Source: Mesodorylaimus sp. YZB2_4
Taxonomy: Eukaryota; Nematoda; Enoplea; Dorylaimida; Dorylaimidae
Assembly (NCBI GenBank): GCA_030248295.1
Contig: JASANH010000626.1
Span: 1,364,001 to 1,428,000, forward strand
Direction: 5' to 3'
Length of the DNA: 64,000 bases
The number at the start of each line of letters is the position of its first letter. The stretch's first letter is position 1. Positions 35,941-47,302 of this stretch are shown here, piece after piece. The notes beneath the pieces were generated by a model. That model worked only from the letters and a program-made list of their open reading frames with translations, did no database searches and had not been told where the DNA came from. A program made the position numbers and the translations under genes.

Positions 35941-37123
35941 TCTTATGTAGTCATCCACTCACTGAACCATGATGTGAAAATCGCATTTTGCTGACCGTGG
36001 AGCTGATGATAAGCTGTAGCATTAAGCTTGTGTCTATATAAGCATGTAAGCATGCTCTAGCAATGTATACTCGTTGCGCAATAGCGCTCACGCTCATGCT
36101 CACGTTTTACCACATCGCCGAACTCACTCGAGGGTCAAGGGACTCTCGACCACCATAAAACCATCGCGCGCCTTGCGCCCCAGGCCATGCGTGACTAGTA
36201 CTGTTGCAATAGGCATGGACTAGTCTCTCCGGTCTATCAGTGCACTGGTTCAAGGAGCCGCCCTGCACGAGACTGGCGATGAGAGCGAGATCGAGGTCGA
36301 GTGTCCGGTTTGGTTTGCAGGCATCGGTAGAAGACTGATCTTTAGTTCTTGGTCTGAACTGCTCTGTGATCCCTTCGGGTTCAGGTCCGTTGATGTCTGA
36401 AGGGTTTTGAGATCATCCGCTCCCCGCGGTATCTTGTCCAAAGTATAACCTGTTTTCTTTGAGAATGTACACGCCCTCCACGTTCCTGCATAGGCCGCGT
36501 GTACATTCCCAAAGAAAACAGATAGTAGGGGTATTCAACCCTATTACTCTCAAGGCATTCGGAGTGGAGGCTGATTCTAAACGGTCCCTTACATCCAGAA
36601 AGCTACCGTGTGGCTTTGTTTGCAAGGTAAACAGGCTCTGCTCAAGTGGTTTAAGTAAAAAGGCAAAAGATGCGATGAAAAATGAGCAGATAAATCTGCT
36701 TTTAGTGAACCTGTCCAGTCGCCGACCACTGCGAAAGATCTGCTACTTTGCCTAATAGTATTATGACTAACTTTACTCCATGTACAGTTAGCTCAGTATG
36801 CACTGTATGCACACCAACCAACAAGTCACCTCCCTGTCCTAGGGAGAGTTTTTAGAAGCATAGAAGAGAGAAAGTTTATTAAGCAAATGGAACACTGTCA
36901 CAAGATTTCTGCACCAGTTACACCCTTTACATGGCATATACTCTAACAGCTGCTGTTATCGCCAACTCCATTAAAACATTTTTCGAAATTCCAACTAGAA
37001 TATATTTGGTGAATACTAACGTTGAAGTTCGAAATACATTTAAAAAAGTCCCTGACAGCATTTTTCCATTTGTCTTAAAGTGGGTCAGAACAACACCGTG
37101 GCGTAGGAAGACCCGGGCGCAGG
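35941..37123. other. Inner spacer upstream of P4HA
   Basis: Non-coding by inspection apart from one 72-bp hairpin element at 36450-36521. Must contain the P4HA promoter. No other structure seen. Confidence 0.45.
36450..36521. mobile_element. 72-bp perfect-hairpin element, copy 1
   Basis: Starts CTGTTTTCTTTGAGAATGTA and ends with its inverted complement: 24 of 25 arm positions pair, around a 22-base loop. A second copy of the same length lies at 61854-61925 with about four substitutions. Both copies are preceded by ATAAC and followed by ATAGTA. Compact size, terminal inverted repeats and dispersal suggest a miniature foldback element. Confidence 0.82.
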
Positions 37124-39626
37124 ATGCCGACCGTATGGTTACTTTCTTCTCTCTTTGGGCTTGTTAGTTCACTTTTCTCTACTGATCCCAAATATGCTGC
37201 CGAAATGGAAGCATCTATGGCTATGATTGTAAAAGAGTATGTTCAGCGCGAAACGAGAAAGCTGGAACTTCTAAGCAGGTATATCCTAGTACATGCTTTT
37301 CATGAGAGTCTAATATTCTGTCGTGACCAAGGAAAAGAGATTTAGGCATGCTAAAGCATTGGAACAGAGGTCGAAATCACACGATGCCTCCGAAGCCAAT
37401 CCTTTAGCGATGTATTTGGCGGTGGAGAGTTTGATCAGCGAGTGGGGAAGCCTGTGTGAGAAAATGAATTCTACAGCTTTATCCAGTGAGGCCTCGCAAA
37501 CCTGAGGAACTTACCTTTGTATTTTAAACCTTGATTTGTTAGCCTTGAACCACACCGTTCCGAAGGTAGATGATCTGTCTGATGTGGCCAATGCCATCTT
37601 CCGCGTACAAGACGTGTACCTGCTGCGCTCGACTGATATCGCATCTGGCTCGGTACCTGGTCTAGCCATATCTGGAAGTCTAAGCGGTAGGTTTAATCCA
37701 GTAGTGAAATCCATTTGTGGAAGACACGAGTGAACTTTCAGCCAAAACTTGCTTCGATATTGGTCGGATAGCTTTTGACAGCGACGATCATTTCCATGCA
37801 ATAAAATGGTTTCAAGCGGCCCTTTCGCGCTCCGCTGAAGAAATTCCTCCCAGTGTAGAGGAGTATGAAATTTACCCTTTCTTGGCCTCATCATTGAATC
37901 AAGCTAGCGCAGCTAACAGACAATGGGCGGGGCGAATTGCCAGACAATTCGAAGAAATAGCGGATAAAGAGAAGGTTGAGAAATTTATCAAGAAGTATCC
38001 TGATTTTGAAACCATTCTGGATGGGGTAGCGAATGAGGCAATGATTGAATTCGAGGAGCTACCACCGATTACGAATGATCGCTTGGACGAGCATCAGACT
38101 TTGGAGCAACCAAATTACGAATTCCTGTGCAGACAAGGATATCGAAATGAGGTACCTACACAAAGGTGTACTTGTGACCCTCGTGCCTGGTAGGCGAGAG
38201 TAATCGATCTCCCCTGGCTGGGAAACGTCAACTTCTCGAGTTGATGTTTCAGCCGCAGGTGTAGTCGCAAGACTTGCCTTGCTTCAGTCGGGGTTTTTGT
38301 CCCGTCGACTTCGGTAAACCTCCCTCCCCCCACTCCCTCCTACGCCTGCCAGGCTTGGTTAAATATTGCACTATCTCATCAGCAGATCAGAAAGTTTTCT
38401 AGATTCCACGTTCCAATTCGTCCTACACATGTTATTACGATCGCACGTCTCCTTATCTTCGACTGGCTCCTGCAAAAGTTGAGATTTTGCATCACAAGCC
38501 CCAACTACTCAAGTTTCACCAGATTATTAGCGATTCGGAAATAGAAGTCTTGCGGCAATTCATAGGCGATCAGAAGAAAGTAAGGCTATACCCTTGCCTT
38601 ATCTTTCCGGTATAACCCTCTTTGTAAAACAGGTGCTCAGAGCTGGTATAAGCCGTGTAAATGGCACTCCGACGCTGAACACAACTGTTAGAGATAGTTT
38701 CGTGTAAGTTCTGAGCATGTTTCTGATTTGGCTGATATGTCCTTTCGCTTATTATCAGCCTTGGACACCTCAATTTCTGACAGGAAGGAGACAAGCGATG
38801 TCAACGGCGAGCATTGTGTACATATATCGTTGTCAGACTGTAGACAACGACAACGAACTATACATGGCTTTTTGGCCACGCTAGTAATAAACACTGTAAT
38901 GTTGTAGGGTATGGGCACGCGAGAGGGACCATCCAGTCGTGGCTAACTTACAAAAACGTGTTGCCGATGTGACGAAACTTAATCTCAAATATTCTGAAGC
39001 TCTGCAAGTATGTGACATGTTATCGCCATGAAATACACCTACCAATCACGTGCTTACATTCAGCTCAGTATGTACGGCGTAGGTGGTCATTACAGACCTC
39101 ACTACGATTTCAGTCCGGTAAGTAAGCCTCATACTGACAGATACACTAAGCAGATCACAATATCTTATAATCTTTCAGAAATTCAGCAGCACGGATGCCC
39201 CTGACTTCCCGAACTGGCGTATAGCGACATTCATGTTCTATGTGCGTCTCATTTTCCATATTCCCCTCATACCATTGCTAGATATGGTTTCTCGCAGCTA
39301 CTGGAACCTACAGTCGGTGGTGGAACTGCTTTCCCGTTCGCCGATTTGCTAGTGAAGCCGACCAAAGTATGCGCCGCACAAGGTCATACAGTACTGCAGT
39401 CATGAGAAACCATTTTCAGAACGATGCTTTATTTTGGTATAATCTAAGACCACGTGGCGATGGTGATCACTACGCGCTACACGCCGGGTGCCCTGTCATA
39501 AGCGGTACGAAATTAGTTGCTAATCAGTGGGTCACGAACAAGGGCCAGGAGTTCTTAAAGAAGTGTGAACTGAACGAGCACTACGTGACTCCTTGGGAAG
39601 CGGAAGAAATGGTCACTGATACGTGA
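37124..39626 (+). CDS. Prolyl 4-hydroxylase subunit alpha
   Basis: Eleven exons: 37124-37278, 37346-37485, 37543-37686, 37742-38151, 38403-38579, 38633-38703, 38908-39007, 39064-39117, 39179-39241, 39298-39366 and 39420-39626. All phases agree; 529 residues, normal for the family. The enzyme hydroxylates proline in procollagen in the ER using Fe(II), 2-oxoglutarate, O2 and ascorbate. Seen: signal peptide (MPTVWLLSSLFGLVSSLFS), N-terminal dimerisation region, TPR-like peptide-binding domain (SAKTCFDIGRIAFDSDDHFH), and the catalytic double-stranded beta-helix. Iron ligands are in GGHYRPHYDF (His, Asp) and the His of YALHAGCPV; the 2-oxoglutarate Lys is in SGTKLVANQW. No canonical KDEL-type ending: the C-terminus is MVTDT. 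The gene is intact and lies in the spacer of the inverted duplication. Intron 4 carries a MITE. Confidence 0.93.
38175..38358 (+). mobile_element. TIR MITE, copy 1, in P4HA intron 4
   Basis: Left end GTGCCTGGTAGGCG and right end CGCCTGCCAGGC form terminal inverted repeats. Internal landmarks CTGGCTGGGAAACGTCAAC, GTTGATGTTTCAGCC, CAAGACTTGCC and TTCAGTCGGGGTTTTTGTCCC recur in the copies at 56565-56756 and 60417-60604. About 185 bp and non-coding. It makes up most of this 251-nt intron. Confidence 0.8.
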
Positions 39627-40949
39627 AAGAATGTGAGTAATTCATTTTTAGCGAATCGTTAAAAAGAAAAGTTGAATGTGGAGAATGTCTTTGTTCGGGT
39701 TATCTTTTCCAGTGTGACAGTAAGGATTCGATAAATGAATACTTTGCAAACATATTCGGCGGAATATCGACATCATCAACACGGCAAGGGTTGCGGCCGC
39801 GGTGGTGCAGCGGTTCAGCATTTGTCCCTCCGAGTTGCTTGGAAGCGAGTGTCTGACTCGTCCCGGGTTCAATATCTGGTGACGGAGGTCTGTTTGCGAA
39901 CCATAAACCCTCGCTGGCTTTGCACGCCAGGTCGTGGGTGACTCATTTGGCTTTCCCGAGGTATTCTGCGTGGAGAGACGGACGCCACACGAATAGACAG
40001 TGTCGACTGTCGAGCACCGACAGGGTTGAAAGCCCTCGGTTTGAGGTGCTCCTAGTGGAGATATACTAACGATCAGAGGAATGCTGCTGTGTGTGCTGGT
40101 CCTCGCAGAGACTTGCTTAGAAGGTCTGGCTGCTGGTCGGCTATTCGTAGGCAAAACAGGGCTTCAGCCCTCAAAAATTGCAGAGGTCCCAACAGAGCGA
40201 ACTGACTGTGGGACAATATCAGAACTAGGTACATACAACTGCACGCGTCAGTGGAGACTTTCCTGTCTTTTCTCGCGTCAGTGGATACCTGTCTTTTCGA
40301 AAACAGGCCACCAAGAGTGCTGTCAATCAGCAGCGATGTGAGATGGTTACAGAAGTGGCTATTTGATCTTTGCAGTTCAACAGAGAGTGTAGAACTGTAC
40401 ATAATTTTTTCGTCATCATTTCTTAGACAAGTCGATCGGACTAGGATCGCTAGTTGGCCAAATAAAGGTATAAGGCATGAATGAAGGCGCACTTGGCCTT
40501 TATCAGTCGAAAATCTGCTCGATACGAGCCCATAGTCGGATTGCATTGAAAAGAAAATTGACGTTTTACTGCAGAGCTCTCGCTAATCCCCGCCAGAACC
40601 CTCGATTTGAAGCCAACAGCAATTTTGGCTGCAGCAAGTTGTGGCATACACACTTAAAACTTCACTGTGACCTGGCCAAAGCCTTCTGCAGGAGCGAGAA
40701 TTAGTACCTACCGATTTGAATCCATGGACCTGTGCTAAACATTTTTTTCGTATCTGCGCACCAGCAACAATCTTACTTAGCTTACTGTGCAGAGTAAAGT
40801 AGATGCAGATTGTAAAGGGTAGATGCAAAGTCGGAGACGTTTAACAAGGTGCTCCGACTCCCCATTTGTCTCTGCGGCAGTGAGCTGTGCGGTCGAGTGC
40901 ACCCCGTCACGTCGTCGTCTTTCGTTGAAGCCACTCCGTCGTCGTCGGA
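39627..40949. other. Inner spacer downstream of P4HA
   Basis: Holds the P4HA 3' UTR, a SINE (39793-40176) and, from about 40390, the inner part of the right inverted arm. Between about 40215 and 40320 a unit of roughly 30 bases (GCGTCAGTGGA ... CTGTCTTTT) is repeated twice. Confidence 0.5.
39793..40176 (+). mobile_element. tRNA-derived SINE, full copy
   Basis: Starts GCGGCCGCGGTGGTGCAGCG (A-box-like) with a B-box-like GGGTTCAATATCTGG about 75 bases further on, a spacing suited to a tRNA with a long variable arm. The body matches the copies at 7654-8028 and 47977-48379 and ends GGCAAAACAGGGCTTCAGCCC. Lies about 170 bases after the P4HA stop codon. Confidence 0.85.
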
Positions 40950-41433
40950 ATGGGCGCTGGTATCGTCGTGGTCGCCGCTGCCGTCTTGGCTCCGTTGGCC
41001 TACCTGGGCGCGCACAAGTACAAGGTCGAGCACGGACAAGAGGGCTTGCCGATGGCCCAAGAAATCTTCGAAAAGATCGACGCCACCGCCGGCACATCGT
41101 TGGCTCCGAAGGCCGGCGCTCCCGCTGCCGTCCCCGCCGCCCAATGAACATGCAAGCAAGCAGAATCGGTCGATCGATGAAGGCAGAAGGAATCGAAGTG
41201 ATGCGATGATCTCGTGATCTCTTGTGATCTTCTTTTCCCTGTGTGTTGGTTGTGAATGCGGTGACGATCGTGTTCGTGATCGTGCGTGACCACTTGGTAA
41301 AGCTTGGCTTGCGTGGGCATGATTGAATATAGGTGAGGGAAACAGCACATCAGAAAGAGACAATTAACGAACAATGAACAATGAGTGACACCGTCTCGCT
41401 TTGTGGCAGAAACTCATCTCAGTTTAACAGACT
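40390..41433 (+). repeat. Right arm of the inverted duplication
   Basis: Inverted partner of 34912-35940. The outer boundary falls where both arms read ...AACTCATNTNAGTT(C/T)AACAGAC and then diverge. Carries the small membrane protein copy 4 with its UTRs. The arms together with the 4.45-kb spacer make a palindrome of about 6.5 kb. Confidence 0.88.
40950..41147 (+). CDS. Small single-pass membrane protein, family copy 4
   Basis: One exon, 65 residues; the same product as copy 3 except Ile5. Starts at the ATG in GTCGGAATGGG, just after a GTC-rich leader also present in the left arm. Membrane segment about residues 4-20, then GAHKYKVEHGQEGLPMAQEI and EKIDATAGT, ending in an Ala/Pro tail (AAVPAAQ). 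Third positions are almost entirely G/C. The 3' UTR (tandem GATCTCGTGATCTCTTGTGATC-like stretches) is shared with copy 3, and loosely with copy 1. Transcribed away from P4HA, mirror-image to copy 3. This copy is also the closest source of the fragment at 31.9 kb. Confidence 0.85.
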   Translation: MGAGIVVVAAAVLAPLAYLGAHKYKVEHGQEGLPMAQEIFEKIDATAGTSLAPKAGAPAAVPAAQ

Positions 41434-42369
41434 TATGGCAAGATCAATCTATCTACGCATTGACTATTCCATGACAGCGGTTGGAATTGTGAGCAGTGAG
41501 GTAGCCTGGCGGTTTGGGCGTCTGCCTGTCGCTGTCGCGTCGGAACTAGCCAGCAGTCCTGCCACCTCATGCATAGTTTTTTTCCATCCACACGCAAGAC
41601 CGCATACCAAATCAGCCTCATCCTTGAGTGAGCTCTCACGATCAGCCTGTCCCTGACACAGTAGAGGTAGACCATTTCTCTGAAACAATGAGTTGGTACA
41701 AAATAACGCTAAGAATACCGACGGAGGTCATAAGATTGAGCAGAGACAGTGAAACAGATAAGATATCCACGCCTTTTACTCACGCCGTGGGCTTTTTCGT
41801 GCGTGCATACATGGTTTGAACATGCTTACATTGAATATACTATAACCACGGGTGCATAATAAGACGAACGAATCTAATGCGAAAGCTCATCGTCAGCTCC
41901 ACGGTCATGAGAGACAGTGGAGAGTGACAGATTATGGCAATGTGTTTCCTTTTGTGTGCTTTTGTTCGTCTTTTCGTAATTGAAATAAAAAGCCTGGAAA
42001 AGTGACCAGCACACATCATAACTTCCGAGTATACAAAACGCTGCACCATCGTGATTATCGTTAGCTTTTTTACCTGTGCTATCGAATAGAGTAAGCCAAA
42101 ATGCAGTATGAGTCCCGGATAGTGAGCTTATTGGAAAGGAGATACGTTGCCGACTCCTACGCATTAGGTGGGTGAAATGAAAGCAACAGAAACTAGTTGC
42201 GTTATTTTGTACCAACTTCACGGGTGGATGCTCGTGACTGTTCAATGTATCGCCCACTCTAAAACAAGAAATCATGGAATGTGCACAGACAAGTCTACTT
42301 AGGCAGCTGATCCGCCGAGAAAGGAGGTGTGTGTTTCTGACGTGAGCTTATTTTATTGCAAGACCAATA
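41434..42369. other. Intergenic, nothing recognised
   Basis: About 940 bases from the outer edge of the right arm to the PAN gene start. No repeat or coding pattern; the promoter of the PAN/TSP1 gene should lie at its right end. Confidence 0.45.
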
Positions 42370-44418
42370 ATGGCAACTATTCAAGTTCAGTTTATTTTGG
42401 GACTTGGTCTGTTGGCGAGTGTATTTGGTAATTGCCAGTTTGGTAAATATAAAATTTGATACGTATCATTTGAAGCAGCAGAATATCTGACCTCACTTTT
42501 AGACCCCAAATGTTTTCGATACAGTGTTGGATGCACTTTGATGAATGCATTTCCGTATGATCGCAAGACACCCATGTCCTGTACGGAGTGCTTGAACAGG
42601 TGCTTAGAACAACAGAATGGACCCACCCAGTATTGCTGTCGGGCGGCGGTGTACGACTATCGTTATCAATCATGCGACCTGTTTGCAGTAAATGCTATGT
42701 CCAAACCTTATCGACTGACCAAGATGTATGGGAGATGCTACTTTCAGTAAGTCAATTCGATTATCTTCAAATTTATGAGATGGGTGGGCTTCTTAAAAAA
42801 GCACAACAAATGATTTTGTTTCCCCTTGGTGTGGCCAGCAGTAGATAAGATTTGCAAATATACGCGCCCTCCATTATCGCCAAAACAAAGTTCCAACTTT
42901 ACCCACGCACAAACACAGAACTGTTACACGTTTTCTAGGCCAACCGGATACTGCAGTGCGAGTACGCCCGCACCTCCCCCAACACAAGGACCGAGAGGTA
43001 TCAACGCTAATTAGAGTCTCCTAATAACATGGAACAAGGTACATTTTAAGAGAGTTGTCCAAGCGGGCAAACAGCAAAAATGGTCGCTATAAGGGACTAT
43101 CAATATCCAGGATTAGCAGGGACGACAGTGTCTGATACTACACCGGAGTCCTGTGCACAAGTGTGCTTGAAGAACCAGGTGAGGAAGGTCTGAAGTAGTA
43201 AGTCGCAATCGAGTCTGGAAGAGAGAAAAGCTAGAAAAATGCGGTATGAGCTAGGCATCTGCACATTGCACAGTGTGGTGCCCTTCAACCCTATGATGAA
43301 GCTATCTTGAGATAGAACTTGACCATCTCTTTAAGCTGCCAGGTGGGACGACAATCGATTGCAAATCCGCCCAGTTTGGACCCGGAAATCAGTGTGTTGT
43401 GTCAACCAGTCCTGGAGCTAACGTGGAAGGCACTATCCAGCCCGCCCCAGGTGCAACCTACTATCAAAAATTGTGCTTTCCTAGTACGTTTTTGCTAGTC
43501 GTTTCTTGATGACCTCGATCCGAAGCTTGGACATTTAGCTTCCTCCGTTATCAACTGCCCCGACATTTTCGAAGAAGACCCACAAAAAATCTTGGTCGGC
43601 CAGAATAGGCAGACGGTCAGCTCAAGCTCTTTGCAAGACTGCATGCAAAAATGCTTCGATTCTCAAAAGGAGTACGGGTTTGTGTGCAAGTCTGGAATGT
43701 ACTTCTATCAGGTATCGATATCAGCCTTTCCGCATCTTCTGGAGACAGTATGCATGTGGCTAACTTTTAGGAAACAGAACTCAGCTGCATCTTGAACATA
43801 GAATCAAAGTCAACAAAACCGGATTTATTTACGGATGCTGCTGCCAGTGATAAAGTCACTTATTTTGAACCTGGTTGCAATGGAGGGCAGAAATGTAAGC
43901 ACAATTGCGGGGATATAGTTATCAGTAGCTGGTCATCGAAATTGACTAATAGACCGCCAATACATAGTCTGAACCCTGACAGCGAGAACCCCACTGGAGT
44001 AGCTATCGATTTGATTCCATTTTTAGTGGATATCACTCAAAAATTAATGAAAGACGCGGACGTCGTCAGAGACCTGCCCATTGCTGGCGAATGGACTCTG
44101 TGGTCACAATGCACCGCATCTGGTAAACAATATCGGTTCTTGCCATGCTCAGAGCTCGATCCGAGAAAATGCGATAAAGAGGAACGACCATGCTCTGACT
44201 CGAATCCAATCCCCACCGAAGACGAGGCTTGGTTCAAAGAAATGTCACACAGCAGTAAAGGAATGATGGCAGACGGCAATGCAACAAGTAGCTTCACGCC
44301 GTGTAAAGCAACATTTCGCATGGGAATAAAAAACTGCACGTTCGGAATGCAAACTGTGGATGGCAAAGTGGTCTATTGCTACGAACCTGTGGATTTCGAG
44401 TGCATGGGCCACCCCTAA
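42370..44418 (+). CDS. Secreted PAN/apple protein with a TSP1 module
   Basis: Eight exons: 42370-42442, 42503-42746, 42939-42997, 43051-43178, 43336-43483, 43539-43711, 43771-43894 and 44027-44418; all phases agree, 446 residues. Signal peptide about residues 1-20 (ILGLGLLASVFG). Three cysteine-rich PAN/apple-like units follow: around CTECLNRCLEQQNGPTQYCC, around ESCAQVCLKNQ and IDCKSAQFGPGNQC, and around LQDCMQKCFDSQ. PAN domains bind proteins or carbohydrates outside the cell. A thrombospondin type 1-like module follows, GEWTLWSQCTASGKQYRFLPC ending RPC, then a Cys-bearing tail. Exon boundaries and phases match the paralogue at 47303-50128, which lacks the TSP1 module. The last intron (43895-44026) is 132 nt and open in frame, so it could also be retained. 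Confidence 0.8.
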
Positions 44419-46194
44419 TGTGATAGATGGCTTTGTAGTAAAGTTTTGCTAGTGGAGTGTTTTATGATTACCAAGCAGCGTGGAGGTACAGAGATTGCAA
44501 GAAGGGATAGGAAACCCGTCAGAAGCCTGTTAACGCTTACCAGCCACAAGGCTGTAAGTACAGCTTGACATCAAGTAAGGATGCAATGGCACTCTCTCTA
44601 AGGACTCTGTTTTACATGCAATGTCCAGCAGAGTCGCCCCACCAAACATGATGTACTTTTTCATGCTCCTTAAGTGTCTGCTGTACATATATGGGACATT
44701 TATAAGGGATAGGGTCACCTGGAGTTCATTCTAAACGCTCAAAAGTACTGTTGTCTGGCAGAAACGTCTCAATTTTTATGCCTTTATCCATACACAGTAC
44801 AATGCACAACGGTAAGGAGATCAGATAAGAATGCCCAGAATATGCATGCAGTGCAAGTAGTTTGGCTCAAATCGCAATAGTTACTACAATCAAAGGCAGT
44901 AAAACAAGCCAGTGATATTTTACGATTCAAATCTCTTAATTAGAGAAGTTCCCAGTTCCTCTGTTATTAAACACCAGGGCCGCAGCCTCGCTCGAAATTC
45001 CCAATAGCACAAATAATCTCGTGGTCTGGAGTAAGTTGGTGTGACTCCATAACCATCCCTGATGGGCTGAGTGATCTTGAGTTGAGTACCAAGCCTTGAT
45101 CGATCAATTGCCGCTGGGCTCCTGGTGGCCGTGGCAAAGGTTGCTTCCACTCTTTCTCGCTTGTCCAGTTGATCATTTTCGTCAAATTATTCTTCCCTTA
45201 AATCTTTAAAGAGCAGATCGTGACAGTCAGCTGAACTCTGTTCGGTTTGTGATAATCGGGCTGCCAGACGTTGCTTTTATGCCAACACCAGCTTGCTTGA
45301 TGACGCATTCTCCGCAGTCGCCAAAAATGCTGACGTAGGTGAAGAAACGATGCTGTAGGCCCAATAGTAAGAACGAGCCGACCCGCATTTTCTTATCTTT
45401 ATTACCCGGCTTACAAGCATGATTGACCTTCACCCAGACATCCATCTTCGGAGCCGAAAGCTGTGATAGGAATCGTGTGAGCGAGGAATCCCGCAGGTTT
45501 TTATCAGCGGCTTGAGCAGAGTGGGAGGTGGAATGTGAAGATCGCGAGTAGGCTGGCGGTTTGTAATGCAACCGCTTAAGAATGCTTAAAAGTTTTGTCA
45601 GAGAAGCTGATAAAAGAAACAGCTAGGCATTTTTCACGAGGAAAAGGATCTTTGCTGGCAGTCTACACACAGAGGTGACGCATTTACAGGCGCAGGCGTC
45701 ACAGCTTTGTGGTTTCTCCCCACATTTCAGTTACTTGCTGGATATCGAAACAGGCCTTTAACCAGGCTTACATTGCGTCTACGGTACTTAGTCTCATTGT
45801 TGTTCCTCTAGCCCTGCTGACTTACTACCCTGCGGTAGTCTTCCAAGTGCAGGTTTTATAACTTTGACAGTATTATGAAATGGCAGAATTCACACCATGC
45901 TTTTGCTGCAACAGGATCCATGAGCATAAGCTGCATAATATAGTCACTTGGACGCTATAGAAGAGGACCGATCTATCGTACGAGTACGACAAGGTCGTTC
46001 CTGAATTACGCAAAGGCAACAACAGTTAGTGACAATTAGAAACCTACTAGCAAGCTGCCACAGAATAACCAGCCCACGTTTCAGATGTTGGAAACAATAA
46101 TTTTCGGATCCAGAAATGAGCGTACGACTGAAAAGCGCTATAAGCATGGTTCCCTTTTTCGAAAACCATTCGTTTTCGAAGATACCAAGGAACT
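44419..46194. other. Intergenic; doubtful minus-strand frames
   Basis: Two minus-strand open frames (45571-45227 and 45185-44967) look somewhat protein-like, the first with KVNHACKPGNKDKKMRVGSF then LLLG. I could not join them with good splice sites or assign a family, so no gene is called. No repeat seen. Confidence 0.35.
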
Positions 46195-46711
46195 ATGGTT
46201 TTCAAACCGATTACTGTTGCTCTTTTTCTGTTCTCTGTCCTCTTGTTGGTGATAAGTGTTCAAGGGCAATACACCTCGCCAAATCCACCCAACGCAACCT
46301 ACTCCGTTCAAAGTAAGCCGTAGAAATGGACCGTTGGAATCTGCATTCAGGTAACAATCATTTTCAGACATGTCTTGCACCCAGGTCAGTCAGAATTGCA
46401 CAATTTGGTTCTACGAAACGGATGATTATGCATGGGTTGGTTGCGTCTTAAATAAAATCAACCCAAACGACATCAATCCTAAAAATGCCACCACTCCTGA
46501 TCCATACAAGGAGTGTGCAACACAATGCGCCCAGAAAAGCAATGGACGCACGCCATGTGTCGCCTTCGACTTATTTTGTACGAGACGAGAGCATTGCCAA
46601 TGCGCCCTGAGAACGTGCAAAAGTGATCCGAAAGATTTGGTCAGACCTGCTGCTTCATCAACCCAATGCTATCATTATGAATGCATCAAGGCGGCCACAT
46701 TCAGAAAGTAA
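46195..46711 (+). CDS. Small secreted cysteine-rich protein, PAN-like
   Basis: Two exons, 46195-46312 and 46368-46711, joined in phase 1, giving 153 residues. The N-terminus is a strong signal peptide (FKPITVALFLFSVLLLVISV) followed by GQYTSPNPP. The mature part has about 13 cysteines, with YKECATQCAQKSNGRTPCVA and FCTRREHCQCALRTC resembling the core of one PAN/apple unit (C-x3-C spacing, then a Cys pair). N-glycosylation sequons are present (NATY, NCT, NATT). It sits between two larger PAN genes on the same strand and shares their phase-1 junction after the signal-peptide exon, suggesting a common origin. The domain call is weaker than for its neighbours. Confidence 0.7.
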
Positions 46712-47302
46712 TGCACGGCTGACGATGGGTGATACCTGAATTCGATGAGCCATACAAGTAGATTGATGTCACCTCTGTTCTGAAAAGCATATTCAATAGA
46801 ACATGACTCAGTTGAACTTTTTTTTGTGAAAGGCCAGCGGAGCCTGATTTTACACAAATGCAACGCTCCTATCCATAAACGTAAATGCATGTAACGCACC
46901 CTAACTCAACTGTCGTTAACACTTTTCACTTCCAAAGAACACCAAGGTCCCAAATAGCAACTGGTTTCACACATCCTGCGAAAAGACGCTGCCGTCAAGG
47001 CCATGTCACAATAGAATTTAGAGCAGGAATTGCGGCGTGTGTCTTCCATTTAGGGAATGCCCATTTAACGAACAGACTGGGTGCGCCTCTGCTCGCTTTC
47101 GCAATTGGACCATGCAGCATGAAACAAAGTCTAGTTTGAGGAAAGCACACGCCTTGTTTACTGGTCCTGTTGGCATTGGCAAACCACATTGTCTTATTGT
47201 TAGATTCGAATAAGAGCCTACAAGTCCCGCCCAACTATATAGTTAGTTCGTCAGCGCTCAAAACAAGGGCATACTCGTATCAATCGGCTGCCTGATTTCA
47301 CA
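46712..47302. other. Intergenic, nothing recognised
   Basis: 590 bases between two secreted-protein genes on the same strand. No repeat or coding pattern seen. Confidence 0.45.

Noticed and set aside
39648-40154. 168-codon minus-strand frame and similar frames at 47.7-48.4 and 7.7-8.1 kb
   Set aside because: All lie in SINE copies; they are frames of the repeat, not genes.
44967-45571. Two protein-like minus-strand frames (KVNHACKPGNKDKKMRVGSF..., and a second ending ERGCGPGV)
   Set aside because: Vague resemblance to a netrin/NTR module, but cysteine order does not fit, no good splice pair joins them, and no signal peptide exon was found.
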